A stretch of DNA of 64,000 bases from Nocardioides sp. BGMRC 2183 (GCA_008123405.1 VSSA01000021.1:18095-82094); one strand, 5' to 3'. Positions 46,925 through 56,147 are shown, numbered from the stretch's first letter. Made by a program: numbers and translations. Notes: generated from the letters alone by a model not told the origin.

Positions 46925-48078
46925 CGGCCGCGGGCCCGGCAGGCCCCGACCGCAAGGTCGTCTACCTGCACATCGGCGCCCGCAAGAGCGGCACCACGAG
47001 TCTGCAGGCAGTGCTGCGCGCCTCGCGTCGCCAACTGCGCAGCCAGGGTGTCAACCTGGCGTTGAACACCTTGGACGACCATCAGTCCTTCGCCCACCCG
47101 CTCAAGCGGCTCGGAGGCCCTCGTCCGCCGCAACCGGCTGCGGTGGCGGCCTCGCTGCAGCTGCTGGAGCAGCGCCTGAGCAGGCCCGCGGAGCGCCACC
47201 TGGTCACGATCGAGGGTCTCGCCGAGCTCCGCCCGGAGGGCATCGCGACGGTGGCCGACGCGCTGGCGGGGCACGAGGTGCACGTCGTGCTGACGGTGCG
47301 GCCCTGGGATCGGGTGATCCCGTCGGAGTGGCAGCAGCTGATCAAGGAGCACGGCACGCAGCCCTATCCTGACTTCCTCGCCGACATCGGCGCCGAACGG
47401 GCGCCGTTGTTCCGCCGTCGCCACGAGACCCCGCAGATCGTGCGGGACTGGATGGCCCACGTGCCGGCAGAGCGGATCCACGTGATCGCCGTGCCGAGCG
47501 TCGGAGACGGACTCGACGAGCTCTTCTGTCGCACCGTCGGCATCGATCCGGCGACGCTGCAGCAGGCCCCCGCCGGTCTCAATCCCTCGTTGTCCTATCC
47601 GCAGGCAGAGCTGCTGCGCAGGGTCAACGCAGCGCTTCCGGCCGAGCTGCACGACCGCGACGAATACCGGATGGCCGTCCGCGGCTGGCTGGTACGACGC
47701 TGCCTGGTGCTGCTGCCGCGTGCCGGCGCGCTACGGCTGCCCTCGGAGCTGACCGCGTGGTGTGAGGACCAGATGAAGCGGCACCGGGCCGAGCTCGAAG
47801 AGCTCGACATCGACCTGGTCGGTGACCCCGACGACCTGACGCCGCCGGTCCGGGCCGGGGACGTGTCGGTCTCCGAGGCAGAGGTCAACGAGGCAGCGGT
47901 GGCGTTGATCGTGAGCATCACCGCGTTGCGCTGGGAGGAGTGGCAGAAGTCGCGCCAGGCGCTCGGTGAGGCGGCCGAGCGTGCCCGCATCGCGGCCGAG
48001 AGCGGCGCCCCCTCCCGTCACCGGCGCACGCCGCGGCAGGTCGCGCGGGCGATCGGCCGCCGGCTCCGTCGCGGCTGA
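46921..48078 (+). CDS. Sulfotransferase-like protein 5
   Basis: The 385-residue protein has LHIGARKSGTTSLQ (Lys22), Glu98 in T-I-E, and TVRPWDRVIPSEW with Arg127 and Ser135. IDLVGDPDDL is the C-terminal motif, and a basic tail ends the protein. It is closest to copy 4 in layout and probably arose by tandem duplication. The GTG at 46921, overlapping the previous stop as GTGA, is chosen; an in-frame ATG at 46909 is an alternative. Confidence 0.82.
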   Translation: MTAAGPAGPDRKVVYLHIGARKSGTTSLQAVLRASRRQLRSQGVNLALNTLDDHQSFAHPLKRLGGPRPPQPAAVAASLQLLEQRLSRPAERHLVTIEGLAELRPEGIATVADALAGHEVHVVLTVRPWDRVIPSEWQQLIKEHGTQPYPDFLADIGAERAPLFRRRHETPQIVRDWMAHVPAERIHVIAVPSVGDGLDELFCRTVGIDPATLQQAPAGLNPSLSYPQAELLRRVNAALPAELHDRDEYRMAVRGWLVRRCLVLLPRAGALRLPSELTAWCEDQMKRHRAELEELDIDLVGDPDDLTPPVRAGDVSVSEAEVNEAAVALIVSITALRWEEWQKSRQALGEAAERARIAAESGAPSRHRRTPRQVARAIGRRLRRG

Positions 48079-48188
48079 GCCGCGAGCCCCCGCAGCATCC
48101 GAGCCAGTCCAGGGTCCGAGTCGAGCCTGGCTTCAGCACTCTCCTCGGCCGAGCCCGCGTCGATCCCGGCGGAGCCGCGTCGGCACTG

Positions 48189-48194
48189 TACGAT
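48189..48194 (+). promoter_or_regulatory. -10 box (TACGAT) of the second LicD-like/methyltransferase gene
   Basis: TACGAT is ten bases before the ATG at 48205, the same box as at 33403, upstream of its paralogue. The gap 48079-48204 shows no other feature. Confidence 0.45.
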
Positions 48195-48204
48195 CGGCCA
48201 CTCG

Positions 48205-49833
48205 ATGGGGAACGAGAACGGTGTGCCGGCCGGTGGCCAGGCCGAGCAGGGACGTGGGGACGCTGCAGCGACCCCACCGGAGATTCTCGAGCACGGCGTA
48301 CGACTGAGTGCCGAGCCGGATCGCGTGGTCGACATCGCGGTCGACGGTCGCCGGATCTGGTCCTTCCGCACGGGGTCGGAGGCCCGCGCCGCCGGCGCCG
48401 ACGGCCGGGTCGTCGTCGAGTGGGCGCCTCCGCTGCGACGCCGGCTCCGCGGCACAGCCGAGATCAGTGTGCACGAGTCCGGGGTCGAGCTCGCCCGGCG
48501 CGAGTTCCACTTCCCGGGCTCCGAGGAGCGGGCGAGCTTCACCGACCGTGATGGGCGTCCGCTGGTGATCGGTCCGAACGGCCGACTCATGCTCTCCTTC
48601 GGCGACCACGCGGAGTCGATGCGTCCGTTGCTCGACGCCGCTCACCGGGTGCTCGCAGTGATGGCTGACGCCGGCGTCCACGGCTTCCTCGCCTACGGCA
48701 CCCTGTTGGGGGCGGTGCGCGAGGGCGACTTCATCGGCCACGACAACGACGTCGACCTCGGCTACGTCAGCGCCGGTGAGCACCCGGCGGACGTGGTGCT
48801 GGAGTCCTTGCGGCTCCAACACGCTTTCACCCGTGCCGGGATGCGGGTCGAGCGCTACAGCGGAGCGGGCCTGAAGATCTGGGTGCGGGACAGCAGCGGG
48901 ATCGCGCGGGGCCTCGACGTCTTCGGCGGTTTCTGGAACGGCGAGCGCCTGGCGTTCCTCGGTGAGCTGCACACGCCGTTCGAGCGGTCCTGGATCGAAC
49001 CACTGGCAGAGGTCTCACTGGCCGGCGAGCGCTTCCCGGCCCCGGCCCGGCCCGAGAAGCTGCTCGAGGTGATGTACGGACCCGGTTGGAAGGTGCCGGA
49101 TCCGACCTTCGTCTTCGAGCCGGGCACCGATGCCCGCACCCGGCTCAACCGCTGGTTCCGCGGCATCCGGGTCGGTCGCAACGACTGGGACAGCCGGTAC
49201 GCGGCAGCGGTGGCCGAGGCGCCGCCGAAGAAGCCGCATCACCTGGCCAGGGTGGTGCACGACCACGAGCCCGGTGCGCTCGTGGTCGATGTCGGGTGCG
49301 GCCGCGGCCGCGACGCGGTGTGGCTGGCCGAGCAGGGCCACCGGGTGGTCGGGCTCGACTTCTCTGCCGTCGGACCGCGCTACCTGGCCCAGGAGAGTGC
49401 CGAGCGCGGCCTGGACGTGGAGTTCCACTCGGTCAACCTGCTCGAGCTGCAGCACGTGCTCGCGTGGGGCGCTCGGCTCGCCCGCACGGAGCGCCCACGG
49501 ACGATGATGGCCCGACATGTCGTCAATGCGACCACCAAGCGGGGCCGCGAGGGGCTGTGGCGGATGGCGGCGATGGCGCTGTCCGGCGGCGGCCGCCTCT
49601 ACCTGGAGTTCCTCGGCGCCGACGAGCCGCGGGCCGTGGAGGGCACCGAGCTGGTCTGGGAGGTCCGTCCCGACGTGATCGCCGCCGAGGCCGAGCGCTA
49701 CGGCGGCACGGTCCAGCGCCTGTGGCCCTACAAGATGAACTTCTACGAGGTGCCGCCCCGTGGACCTGTGGGTGAGCCAGCCCCGCAGGGCTACCGGATG
49801 GTGGTCGAATGGCCCGGAAAGGGGACAGCATGA
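48205..49833 (+). CDS. LicD-like nucleotidyltransferase/methyltransferase fusion 2
   Basis: The 542-residue protein has the same layout as the fusion at 33418: an N-terminal beta region, YGTLLGAVREGDFIGHDNDVD (about 164-184), and a methyltransferase with VVDVGCGRGRDAVWLAEQG (about 358-376) and GLDFS. EPLAEVSLAGERFPAPARPEKLLEV joins the two parts and is nearly the same in the paralogue (FAAPARPEKLLEA). This copy has a more canonical SAM motif (GCGRG) than copy 1 (GVGHG). It ends with an ATGA overlap to the coiled-coil gene. Confidence 0.83.
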   Translation: MGNENGVPAGGQAEQGRGDAAATPPEILEHGVRLSAEPDRVVDIAVDGRRIWSFRTGSEARAAGADGRVVVEWAPPLRRRLRGTAEISVHESGVELARREFHFPGSEERASFTDRDGRPLVIGPNGRLMLSFGDHAESMRPLLDAAHRVLAVMADAGVHGFLAYGTLLGAVREGDFIGHDNDVDLGYVSAGEHPADVVLESLRLQHAFTRAGMRVERYSGAGLKIWVRDSSGIARGLDVFGGFWNGERLAFLGELHTPFERSWIEPLAEVSLAGERFPAPARPEKLLEVMYGPGWKVPDPTFVFEPGTDARTRLNRWFRGIRVGRNDWDSRYAAAVAEAPPKKPHHLARVVHDHEPGALVVDVGCGRGRDAVWLAEQGHRVVGLDFSAVGPRYLAQESAERGLDVEFHSVNLLELQHVLAWGARLARTERPRTMMARHVVNATTKRGREGLWRMAAMALSGGGRLYLEFLGADEPRAVEGTELVWEVRPDVIAAEAERYGGTVQRLWPYKMNFYEVPPRGPVGEPAPQGYRMVVEWPGKGTA

Positions 49834-50126
49834 ACGAGCAGGACGACTCCGCCGAGGTCTACGAGCCCACCCGGATGCGGAAGATGATGTGGCCGCTGGA
49901 GCGTGCCGCCGGCACGCACACCCTGATGACGCGGATGGGCGAGCTGGAGGCCCGGGTCGCCGACATGGAGGCCAACCACGTCCGCTTCGCGGAGCTGGTC
50001 GACCTGGTCCAGGAGCTGCTGCTGCCGATCGCGCTCCAGGACGAGGCCAAGGTGGCCGCTCTGGTGGAGAAGTTCAGCGACGAGCTGGACACCGCCCGGG
50101 TGGTCGAGTCGCGCGACGATGCCTAG
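49830..50126 (+). CDS. Small coiled-coil protein 2
   Basis: The 98-residue protein has a charged N-terminus (about 30 residues) and a coiled coil MGELEARVADMEANHVRFAEL, then VDLVQELLLPIALQDEAKV. It is a longer form of the protein at 34997, with the conserved A-E-L-x-D and E-L-x-L-P-x-A marks. It may be an adaptor for the fusion enzyme; that is inferred from its repeated position only. The start overlaps the fusion stop by four bases (ATGA), and its own stop overlaps the acyltransferase start. Confidence 0.8.
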   Translation: MNEQDDSAEVYEPTRMRKMMWPLERAAGTHTLMTRMGELEARVADMEANHVRFAELVDLVQELLLPIALQDEAKVAALVEKFSDELDTARVVESRDDA

Positions 50127-52194
50127 CCCGCGGCCGGCCGGCACCGAGTTCCGCGCCGACATCCAGGGCCTGCGGGCCCTGGCGGTCGGCATCGTGATGC
50201 TCGCCCACGCCGGGTTCGACCGCTTCGCCGGCGGGTTCATCGGCGTCGACGTCTTCTTCGTCATCTCCGGGTTCTTGATCATCGGGCTGCTGGTCGCCGA
50301 GGCCGAGCGCACCGATCGGGTCTCCATCCTCGGGTTCTATGCCCGCCGGGCGCGCCGGGTGCTGCCCGCCGCGACGGTGGTGCTGGTCGCCTGCGCCGCG
50401 ATCGCCGCCTGGGTGCTGCCCTATGTCCGCGGTATCGAGGTGGTCAAGGACACCGTCTGGTCGGCCTTCTTCCTGGCCAACGTGCGCTTCGCCAGTGTCG
50501 AGACCGACTACTTCGCCGCGGGCGAGCCTCCCTCGATCGTGCAGCACTACTGGTCGCTGGCGGTGGAGGAGCAGTTCTACCTGGTGATCCCGCTGCTGAT
50601 CCTGGCGGTGGCCACGCTGCACCGTCGGCGTCGTCAACATGCCGAGTCGAAGGCGCCGCGGCTGCGTCGAGAGCTCGCCCTCGTGCTGCTGCTCGTCGTG
50701 GCCGCGTCCCTGGCCTGGTCGATCTATGCGACGGCGACCAACCCGACCGCGGCCTACTTCTCCACCCTCGCCCGAGCCTGGGAGCTCGCCGCCGGCGGTC
50801 TGCTCGCCGTCCTGGTCTGGGGACGACGGGTGCCTGCCAGCCGTTGGCTCGCCGACGGCCTCGCCCTCGCTGGCCTGGCCCTGATCGTCTGGGGGACGCT
50901 CAACTTCTCCGGGGCGACCGCCTTCCCCGGCACCGCCGCGGCGGTCCCGGTGCTGGGCGCGATGCTGCTCCTGGCTGCCGGCAGCACGACCGGAGGGGCG
51001 GAGAGCCTGATGGGTCGCCTCCTGGCCTGCCCGCCTGCCCGCATCGTGGGGGACTGGTCGTACTCGCTCTATCTCTGGCACTTCCCGGTCTTCCGGGCCG
51101 CCGTGGCCGAGTGGGGGCCTCTGGACCGCGGTCAGGTGCTGGCGGCCGTCGTGGTCACCTTCGCGCTGGCTGGGGCGACGTACCACCTGGTCGAGCAGCC
51201 GTTCCGCAAGCGCGGCACCTGGCGGCGGGTGGGACGGGCGATCGCGCTGTACCCGGTCAGCGTCGCCCTGGTCGCCGTCGCCGCGGTCGGCGCCAACGCC
51301 GCCATCAAGCACCAGATCGACGAGCTGTCCGACAACCCCTCGATCGAGCTCGGCGACTACCGCAAGGGCGAGCTCAGCAAAGACCCTGCCGTGGCGTTGG
51401 TCGAAGCCTCGGTGCTGGCGGCCGAGGAGGGCCGGGCGGTCCCCGGACGCCTCGAGCCTCCGCTGGGTGAGGTGCGCGATTCGATCGCGCCGCTCGGCGA
51501 CTGCGACTACCGCACCGGCACCCGGGAGCTGTGCGCCTTCGGCGACGCGGACGCGGATCGCTCGATCGTAGTGCTCGGCGACTCCCACGGGCGGGCCTGG
51601 GGACCGACCTTCACCACCATCGGCGAGCGTTACGGCTACGCGGTCTACCAATTGGTCCTGACCGGCTGCCCGGCCAGCCAGGCGACGCGCTCGGACCCGG
51701 AGAACGGGGGCGAGTGGGACTTCTGCGCGGACTTCAACGACTGGGCGGTGGAGCAGGTCGAGGCGTTGCAGCCCGATGTCGTGGTGATCGCCAACAACGC
51801 CTACAGCCAGGGCAGCTTCAAGGAGATCCAGATGCAGGGGCTGGCCGACGAGGTCACCGCACTGCGGGCGGTGACCGATCGGGTCGTGCTCGTCGGCAAC
51901 ACGCCGCGCCTGCCGGGCATGCCGGGGGTCTGCCTCTCCACCCGGGACGTCGACCTGGGCGACTGCCTCTTCACCCCGGCCCCGGGGCAGATCAAGAAGC
52001 AGAAGCAGTTCGGCGCGATCACCCGCGAGAACGGCGGCGAGTCCGTGGATGCACTCGACTGGTTCTGCGCCCGTCGCCAGTGCCCCTCGGTGATCGGCGA
52101 CATCGTGCCGTTGCGCGACAAGGACCACATCTCCACGCCGTACGCCGAGCACTTGGCCGACCCGGTGGCCTCACGACTCGGACTGGATGAGTAG
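50119..52194 (+). CDS. OafA/YrhL-type acyltransferase with SGNH domain
   Basis: The 691-residue membrane protein starts FRADIQGLRALAVGIVMLAH, the acyltransferase-3 signature with the catalytic His, and has about ten or eleven hydrophobic helices, with a further one near residue 378. The C-terminal SGNH domain begins VVLGDSHGRAW (about 484-494) and has D-K-D-H-I-S with the Asp/His pair near 670. Proteins of this type move acyl groups across the membrane and O-acetylate surface glycans. It is cotranscribed with the fusion and coiled-coil genes. Confidence 0.92.
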   Translation: MPSPRPAGTEFRADIQGLRALAVGIVMLAHAGFDRFAGGFIGVDVFFVISGFLIIGLLVAEAERTDRVSILGFYARRARRVLPAATVVLVACAAIAAWVLPYVRGIEVVKDTVWSAFFLANVRFASVETDYFAAGEPPSIVQHYWSLAVEEQFYLVIPLLILAVATLHRRRRQHAESKAPRLRRELALVLLLVVAASLAWSIYATATNPTAAYFSTLARAWELAAGGLLAVLVWGRRVPASRWLADGLALAGLALIVWGTLNFSGATAFPGTAAAVPVLGAMLLLAAGSTTGGAESLMGRLLACPPARIVGDWSYSLYLWHFPVFRAAVAEWGPLDRGQVLAAVVVTFALAGATYHLVEQPFRKRGTWRRVGRAIALYPVSVALVAVAAVGANAAIKHQIDELSDNPSIELGDYRKGELSKDPAVALVEASVLAAEEGRAVPGRLEPPLGEVRDSIAPLGDCDYRTGTRELCAFGDADADRSIVVLGDSHGRAWGPTFTTIGERYGYAVYQLVLTGCPASQATRSDPENGGEWDFCADFNDWAVEQVEALQPDVVVIANNAYSQGSFKEIQMQGLADEVTALRAVTDRVVLVGNTPRLPGMPGVCLSTRDVDLGDCLFTPAPGQIKKQKQFGAITRENGGESVDALDWFCARRQCPSVIGDIVPLRDKDHISTPYAEHLADPVASRLGLDE

Positions 52195-52204
52195 CGTCGC
52201 GGCC

Positions 52205-53239
52205 GTGAGCAAGACGAACCCGGGCAACTTCTTCGAGGACTTCACCGTCGGCCAGGTGATCGAGCACGCCACGCCGCGCACCGTCACCGAGGGCGACCGC
52301 GCGCTCTACGGAGCGCTGTACCCGACCCGCTTCGCGCTGCCCTCCTCGGCCGCGTTCGCCGCGTCGGTCGGACTCCAACGGCACCCGGTCGAGGAGCTGA
52401 TCGCCTTCCACATCGCCTTCGGCAAGACAGTGCCCGACGTGTCGCTCAACGCGGTCGCCAACCTCGGTTACGCCGAGCTCCGCTTCCATCGCCCGGTGCT
52501 CCCGGGGGACACCCTGAGCACCCGCTCGGAGGTGATCGGCTTGAAGCAGAACTCCAGCGGCAAGAGCGGCGTCGTCTACGTCCGCTCCACCGCCACCGAC
52601 GCCGCCGGAGACGTGGTCCTCGACTGGTGCCGCTGGGTGATGGTGCACAAGCGGGACCAGGGCGCGCCAGCACCCGAGACGGTGCTGCCCGACCTGGCCG
52701 ACGTGGTCGCCGCCGAGGACCTGGTGGTGCCCGAGGGTCTGGACTTCTCCGACTACGACGTCACCGCAGCGGGGGAGCCGCACCGCCTCGGCGACTACGA
52801 GATCGGGGAGCGGATCGACCACGTCGACGGGGTGACGCTCACCGACGCCGAGCACATGATGGCGACCCGGTTGTGGCAGAACACCGCCAAGGTGCACTTC
52901 AACACCGAGGCTCGCCCCGACGGCAACCGCCTGGTGTACGGCGGCCACGTCATCTCGCTCGCCCGCGCGCTCTCCTTCAACGGCCTGGCCAACGCCCAGC
53001 TGATCGCCGCCATCAACGGCGGCTCCCACGTGGCGCCCGCCTTCGCCGGCGACACCGTCTACGCCTGGTCCGAGGTGCTGGACTCCGCAGAGGTCGCGGC
53101 GCCCGGTGTGGGCGCGCTGCGGCTCCGGTTGGTCGCGACCAAGGGCCGCGACGCGTCGATGACGCTGCGCGGTGAGGACGGCAAGTACGCCGCGGGCGTG
53201 CTGCTCGACCTCGACTACTGGGCGTTCGTGCCGCGCTGA
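52205..53239 (+). CDS. mcd: Mesaconyl-CoA hydratase (beta-methylmalyl-CoA dehydratase)
   Basis: The 344-residue protein contains two MaoC-like hotdog halves and matches the Mcd family from the start: SKTNPGNFFEDFTVGQVI, ATPRTVTEGD, GKTVPDVSLNAVANLGYAE, DHVDGVT, RLVYGGHVISLARALSFNGLAN. Mcd hydrates mesaconyl-CoA in the ethylmalonyl-CoA pathway of acetyl-CoA assimilation, in the cytoplasm. The GTG at 52205 gives the family N-terminus; an ATG at 52187 that overlaps the previous stop is an alternative. No other gene of that pathway is seen here. It is convergent with and overlaps sulfotransferase 6. Confidence 0.88.
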   Translation: MSKTNPGNFFEDFTVGQVIEHATPRTVTEGDRALYGALYPTRFALPSSAAFAASVGLQRHPVEELIAFHIAFGKTVPDVSLNAVANLGYAELRFHRPVLPGDTLSTRSEVIGLKQNSSGKSGVVYVRSTATDAAGDVVLDWCRWVMVHKRDQGAPAPETVLPDLADVVAAEDLVVPEGLDFSDYDVTAAGEPHRLGDYEIGERIDHVDGVTLTDAEHMMATRLWQNTAKVHFNTEARPDGNRLVYGGHVISLARALSFNGLANAQLIAAINGGSHVAPAFAGDTVYAWSEVLDSAEVAAPGVGALRLRLVATKGRDASMTLRGEDGKYAAGVLLDLDYWAFVPR

Positions 53240-54300
53240 TCGGCCGCCTCGGCCTGGGCCACGCGGCGCGCGTAGTCGGCGCGGCGCCAGGACTCGATGG
53301 CGTCCTCGCGCAGCAGCGCGGCGAGCGCCGCCACGGCCAGCTCCAGGCGGGCCGAGGCATCCACCTCGTCCGGCGAGGTGCCGCTGCTGTCGACCGGGTC
53401 GAGCTCGGCGGTGTCGCCGATGATCCGCACGCCGGTGCTCTCCAGGTTGCCCACGATGGCCCGGCTGCGCCGCTGCAGCCAGTCGGGGACGGTGAACCCG
53501 ATCGAGGGTTCGTCGAGGCCGAGCTCGGGGAGCAGCAGGTTGGCGAGCGGCTTGACGATCCGGTGGTGCTCGGGGCGGGGCAGGTCCCGCACCTGTTCGT
53601 TGAGGTCCCGCATCAGCGCGACCGACGTCGCCCGGATCGAGCGGTTGCCGCGGATCGGCTCGTCCCACTCCTCCCCCTGGAGGCCGGCGGCCTCGCAGAA
53701 CCGGCGCCACAGCAGATCCGAGGGGGCGCCCTGCGGCGGGGTGACCACGACCGTCAGGTTCTCCATCCCGAGGTAGTCCGCCCAGCGTCGCACGATCTTG
53801 TTGGCGTTGTGGCGGGTCCAGAAGGTCCGGTAGATCTTGCGGCGCATCCCCTCCTCGTCGTCGGGGGGAGCAGCCTCGCGCAGACCGTCGACGTACTGCT
53901 GAAGGGTCCAGGTGGAACCGTTCTTGACCACCTCCTGCCACATCGAGGGCACTTGGCGGCCCAGGTCGCGCACGGTGACGATCGCGGTGATCTCGGTATC
54001 GGGGAAGACGGAGGGCAGGCGTTCGATGTGGGCTCGCTCGATCGCCGCGAAGTGCTCGACGGACAGCAGCACCGTGTCCGGGTGGGCGTCGATCTCTGCG
54101 CGCAGTCTCTCCCACGCCCCGGGGGCGCCGTGCTCGAAGTCGATGTAGTCGCGCAGCGCTTTCCACTGGTCGGCCCACATCCGCCCGGGGAAGAGCACAC
54201 CCTGGCCGAGTAGTCGGTCGCGGTTGGCGACCAGCTTTCCCTGCAGGTAGGTGGTGCCGGACTTCATCAGGCCGATGTGCAGGATCAGACGGCGGGCCAT
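53215..54300 (-). CDS. Sulfotransferase-like protein 6
   Basis: The 361-residue protein has LHIGLMKSGTTYLQ (Lys13), Glu82 in S-V-E, and TVRDLGRQVPSMW with Arg111 and Ser119. VRIIGDTAEL is the C-terminal motif. The middle differs from other copies by inserted residues YRTFWTRHNANKIVRRW, which give a longer acceptor region. It is the only copy on the minus strand, and its 3' end overlaps mcd by 25 bases. No other gene shares its transcript upstream. Confidence 0.84.
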   Translation of the reverse strand: MARRLILHIGLMKSGTTYLQGKLVANRDRLLGQGVLFPGRMWADQWKALRDYIDFEHGAPGAWERLRAEIDAHPDTVLLSVEHFAAIERAHIERLPSVFPDTEITAIVTVRDLGRQVPSMWQEVVKNGSTWTLQQYVDGLREAAPPDDEEGMRRKIYRTFWTRHNANKIVRRWADYLGMENLTVVVTPPQGAPSDLLWRRFCEAAGLQGEEWDEPIRGNRSIRATSVALMRDLNEQVRDLPRPEHHRIVKPLANLLLPELGLDEPSIGFTVPDWLQRRSRAIVGNLESTGVRIIGDTAELDPVDSSGTSPDEVDASARLELAVAALAALLREDAIESWRRADYARRVAQAEAADQRGTNAQ

Positions 54301-54343
54301 GGCTTCCTTCTCGTGAGCGGACTACCCCGACCCTATTCGCTGC

Positions 54344-54871
54344 TCACTCCTCGAGGCTCACCTGGCCGACCCGGTAGGTGATCTCGTCGTCGACTGCACG
54401 GGCGATCTGGTCCAGCTCGACGCTGGTCGGCCAGTCGCTCTCCTCGGGCCAGTCGATCTCGGCGGATGCAACCGAGGGATCGGCTGCCCGCTCCAGCAGG
54501 TCGGCGATGGTCAGGTGCAGGTAGTCCGGCGCCTCCTCGCCCTTCTGCCCGCCCCGCAGCAGCGTCGCCGAGGTGACCGCGCCGTCCTCGACCTGCACCT
54601 CCACCGGGCCGGTCACCGGGCAGAAGCAGAGGGCCTCGAGGCGATAGGTGTAGTCCTGCGCGGTGAACGTCCGTTCGCCATCGGCGTCGGTGGTCCAGGG
54701 AGCCGACGGCTCGGCCGTGGCGTCGCCGGTCGTGTCGTCGCTGACTGATGGGTCGCTGGCCGATTCCGGGGCGGCCGAGTCCGAGCCCCCGCAGCCGGTC
54801 AGTACGAGCGCCAGGGCGCATGCGAGCACCCCGAGGAGGGTGGCCGGCGCCTTCGACGGTGTTCCTCTCAT
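54344..54871 (-). CDS. DUF6174-like lipoprotein
   Basis: The 175-residue protein has a signal peptide with lipobox LVLTGC (Cys27), a Ser/Asp-rich linker and a domain of about 110 residues: YTYRLEALCFCPVTGPVEVQVEDGA, the C-x-C-P pattern of DUF6174, then SWPT-type end segments. The function is unknown. It is anchored on the outer face of the membrane. The start overlaps the MFS gene stop (ATGA), so the two proteins are made together. Confidence 0.85.
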   Translation of the reverse strand: MRGTPSKAPATLLGVLACALALVLTGCGGSDSAAPESASDPSVSDDTTGDATAEPSAPWTTDADGERTFTAQDYTYRLEALCFCPVTGPVEVQVEDGAVTSATLLRGGQKGEEAPDYLHLTIADLLERAADPSVASAEIDWPEESDWPTSVELDQIARAVDDEITYRVGQVSLEE

Positions 54872-56097
54872 GCTTCTTCCGACGCGCGATCGGGCCGGGA
54901 GGTTCCCGGCACCAGGCCCATCGTGGTCGCCGAGCTCGGGACAGCGGCGAAGTAGCGGGCCAGCGGCCACAACGCCAGCACCAGCAGCATCGGTACGCAG
55001 AAGCCGAACCGGAGGTCGTCGGAGCCGACCAGACCGGTGAGGACCGCCCCCAGCAGCCCGCCGACGTAGTTGAACTGGTTGAAGCGCGCGATCACCACGT
55101 CCACCCGCCGCCGGTCGCCGGCGTCGGAGGCGCCGGCGGGTGCGCCGGCGATCGCTGCGGCCGCGGAGAAGCTCAGTGGCGCCACCACTGAGATGCCGAG
55201 GCCGACGACGGCGAAGCCGAGCACCGCGACCGGCCAGGACGGTGCCAGCGTGACGATGGCCAGGCCACCGCACGCGACGACGGCACCGCACCGCAACACC
55301 GGTACGGCGCCGTACCGGGCGACCAGGCCGTCGCCTGCGAGCCGGGTCACCAGGGAGGCGACCAGGTAGGGGAGTGTGGCCAGGGCGACCCACCGCGACG
55401 GTGCGTCGAAGACCTCGTCGAGGTAGACCGCGCCCCAGGTCTGGCTGGCGGTGTCGACCATGTAGAAGACCACCATCCCGAGACCCACCATCACGATCGG
55501 ACCCCACGGCACTGGCAGCGCCAGCCGGGCCCCGCCGGTCGCCGGCAGGTCGTCAGGCTCCTCCTCCGGCGGCAGGAACGGCAGCAGCGCCGCCAGCAGC
55601 GGCACCGCGGCGACCGTCGCGGCGGCGCTGAGCGGCAGGTCCGCGGAGACCACTGTCAGCCCGGCGCCGACCAGTCCGCCGGCGGTCCAGGCGCCGTGGA
55701 ACGACGGCAGGATCGGGCGCCGGTAGCGATGCTCGAGTGCCACGGCCTGCATGTTGGTGGTGGCGTCGACCATCCCCAGGCCCACGCCGTACGTCGCCAC
55801 CCCCGCCCAGAAGAGCGGCAGGTCGGTCGAGGCGACCATCAACGGCATGCCTATGCCGATCACCACCAGCCCGGTCCGCAGCAGCACGGCGCTGTCGATC
55901 CGCGCCGCCAGACGCTCGGTGAGCACCGAGCCGGTGCCGGCCAGCAGCACGATCGCGAGCAGCACCAGCGAGACGTCGACCTCGGAGAAGGACCAGCGCT
56001 CCTTGATGTCCGGAAGGCGGGTCGTCAGGCTGATGAAGACGAGGCCCTGCGTGGCGAAGGCGATCGCCACGGCCCACCGGTGCCGGGTGAGATTCAC
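54868..56097 (-). CDS. MFS transporter
   Basis: The 409-residue protein has twelve hydrophobic helices. It has the MFS loop D-x-x-x-E-R-W (about 30-36) after helix one, and an arginine-rich loop ALEHRYRRP between helices 4 and 5. It resembles exporters of the fosmidomycin or sugar-efflux type; the substrate is unknown. The GTG at 56097 is chosen because the family-like VNLTRHRWAVAIAF begins there; the frame is open 27 bases further. It is coupled to the lipoprotein. Confidence 0.88.
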   Translation of the reverse strand: MNLTRHRWAVAIAFATQGLVFISLTTRLPDIKERWSFSEVDVSLVLLAIVLLAGTGSVLTERLAARIDSAVLLRTGLVVIGIGMPLMVASTDLPLFWAGVATYGVGLGMVDATTNMQAVALEHRYRRPILPSFHGAWTAGGLVGAGLTVVSADLPLSAAATVAAVPLLAALLPFLPPEEEPDDLPATGGARLALPVPWGPIVMVGLGMVVFYMVDTASQTWGAVYLDEVFDAPSRWVALATLPYLVASLVTRLAGDGLVARYGAVPVLRCGAVVACGGLAIVTLAPSWPVAVLGFAVVGLGISVVAPLSFSAAAAIAGAPAGASDAGDRRRVDVVIARFNQFNYVGGLLGAVLTGLVGSDDLRFGFCVPMLLVLALWPLARYFAAVPSSATTMGLVPGTSRPDRASEEA

Positions 56098-56147
56098 GCG
56101 GCGATCCTGCCACGCCCCGGGCATGCGGCCAGTGGCGTGTCGCGCTG

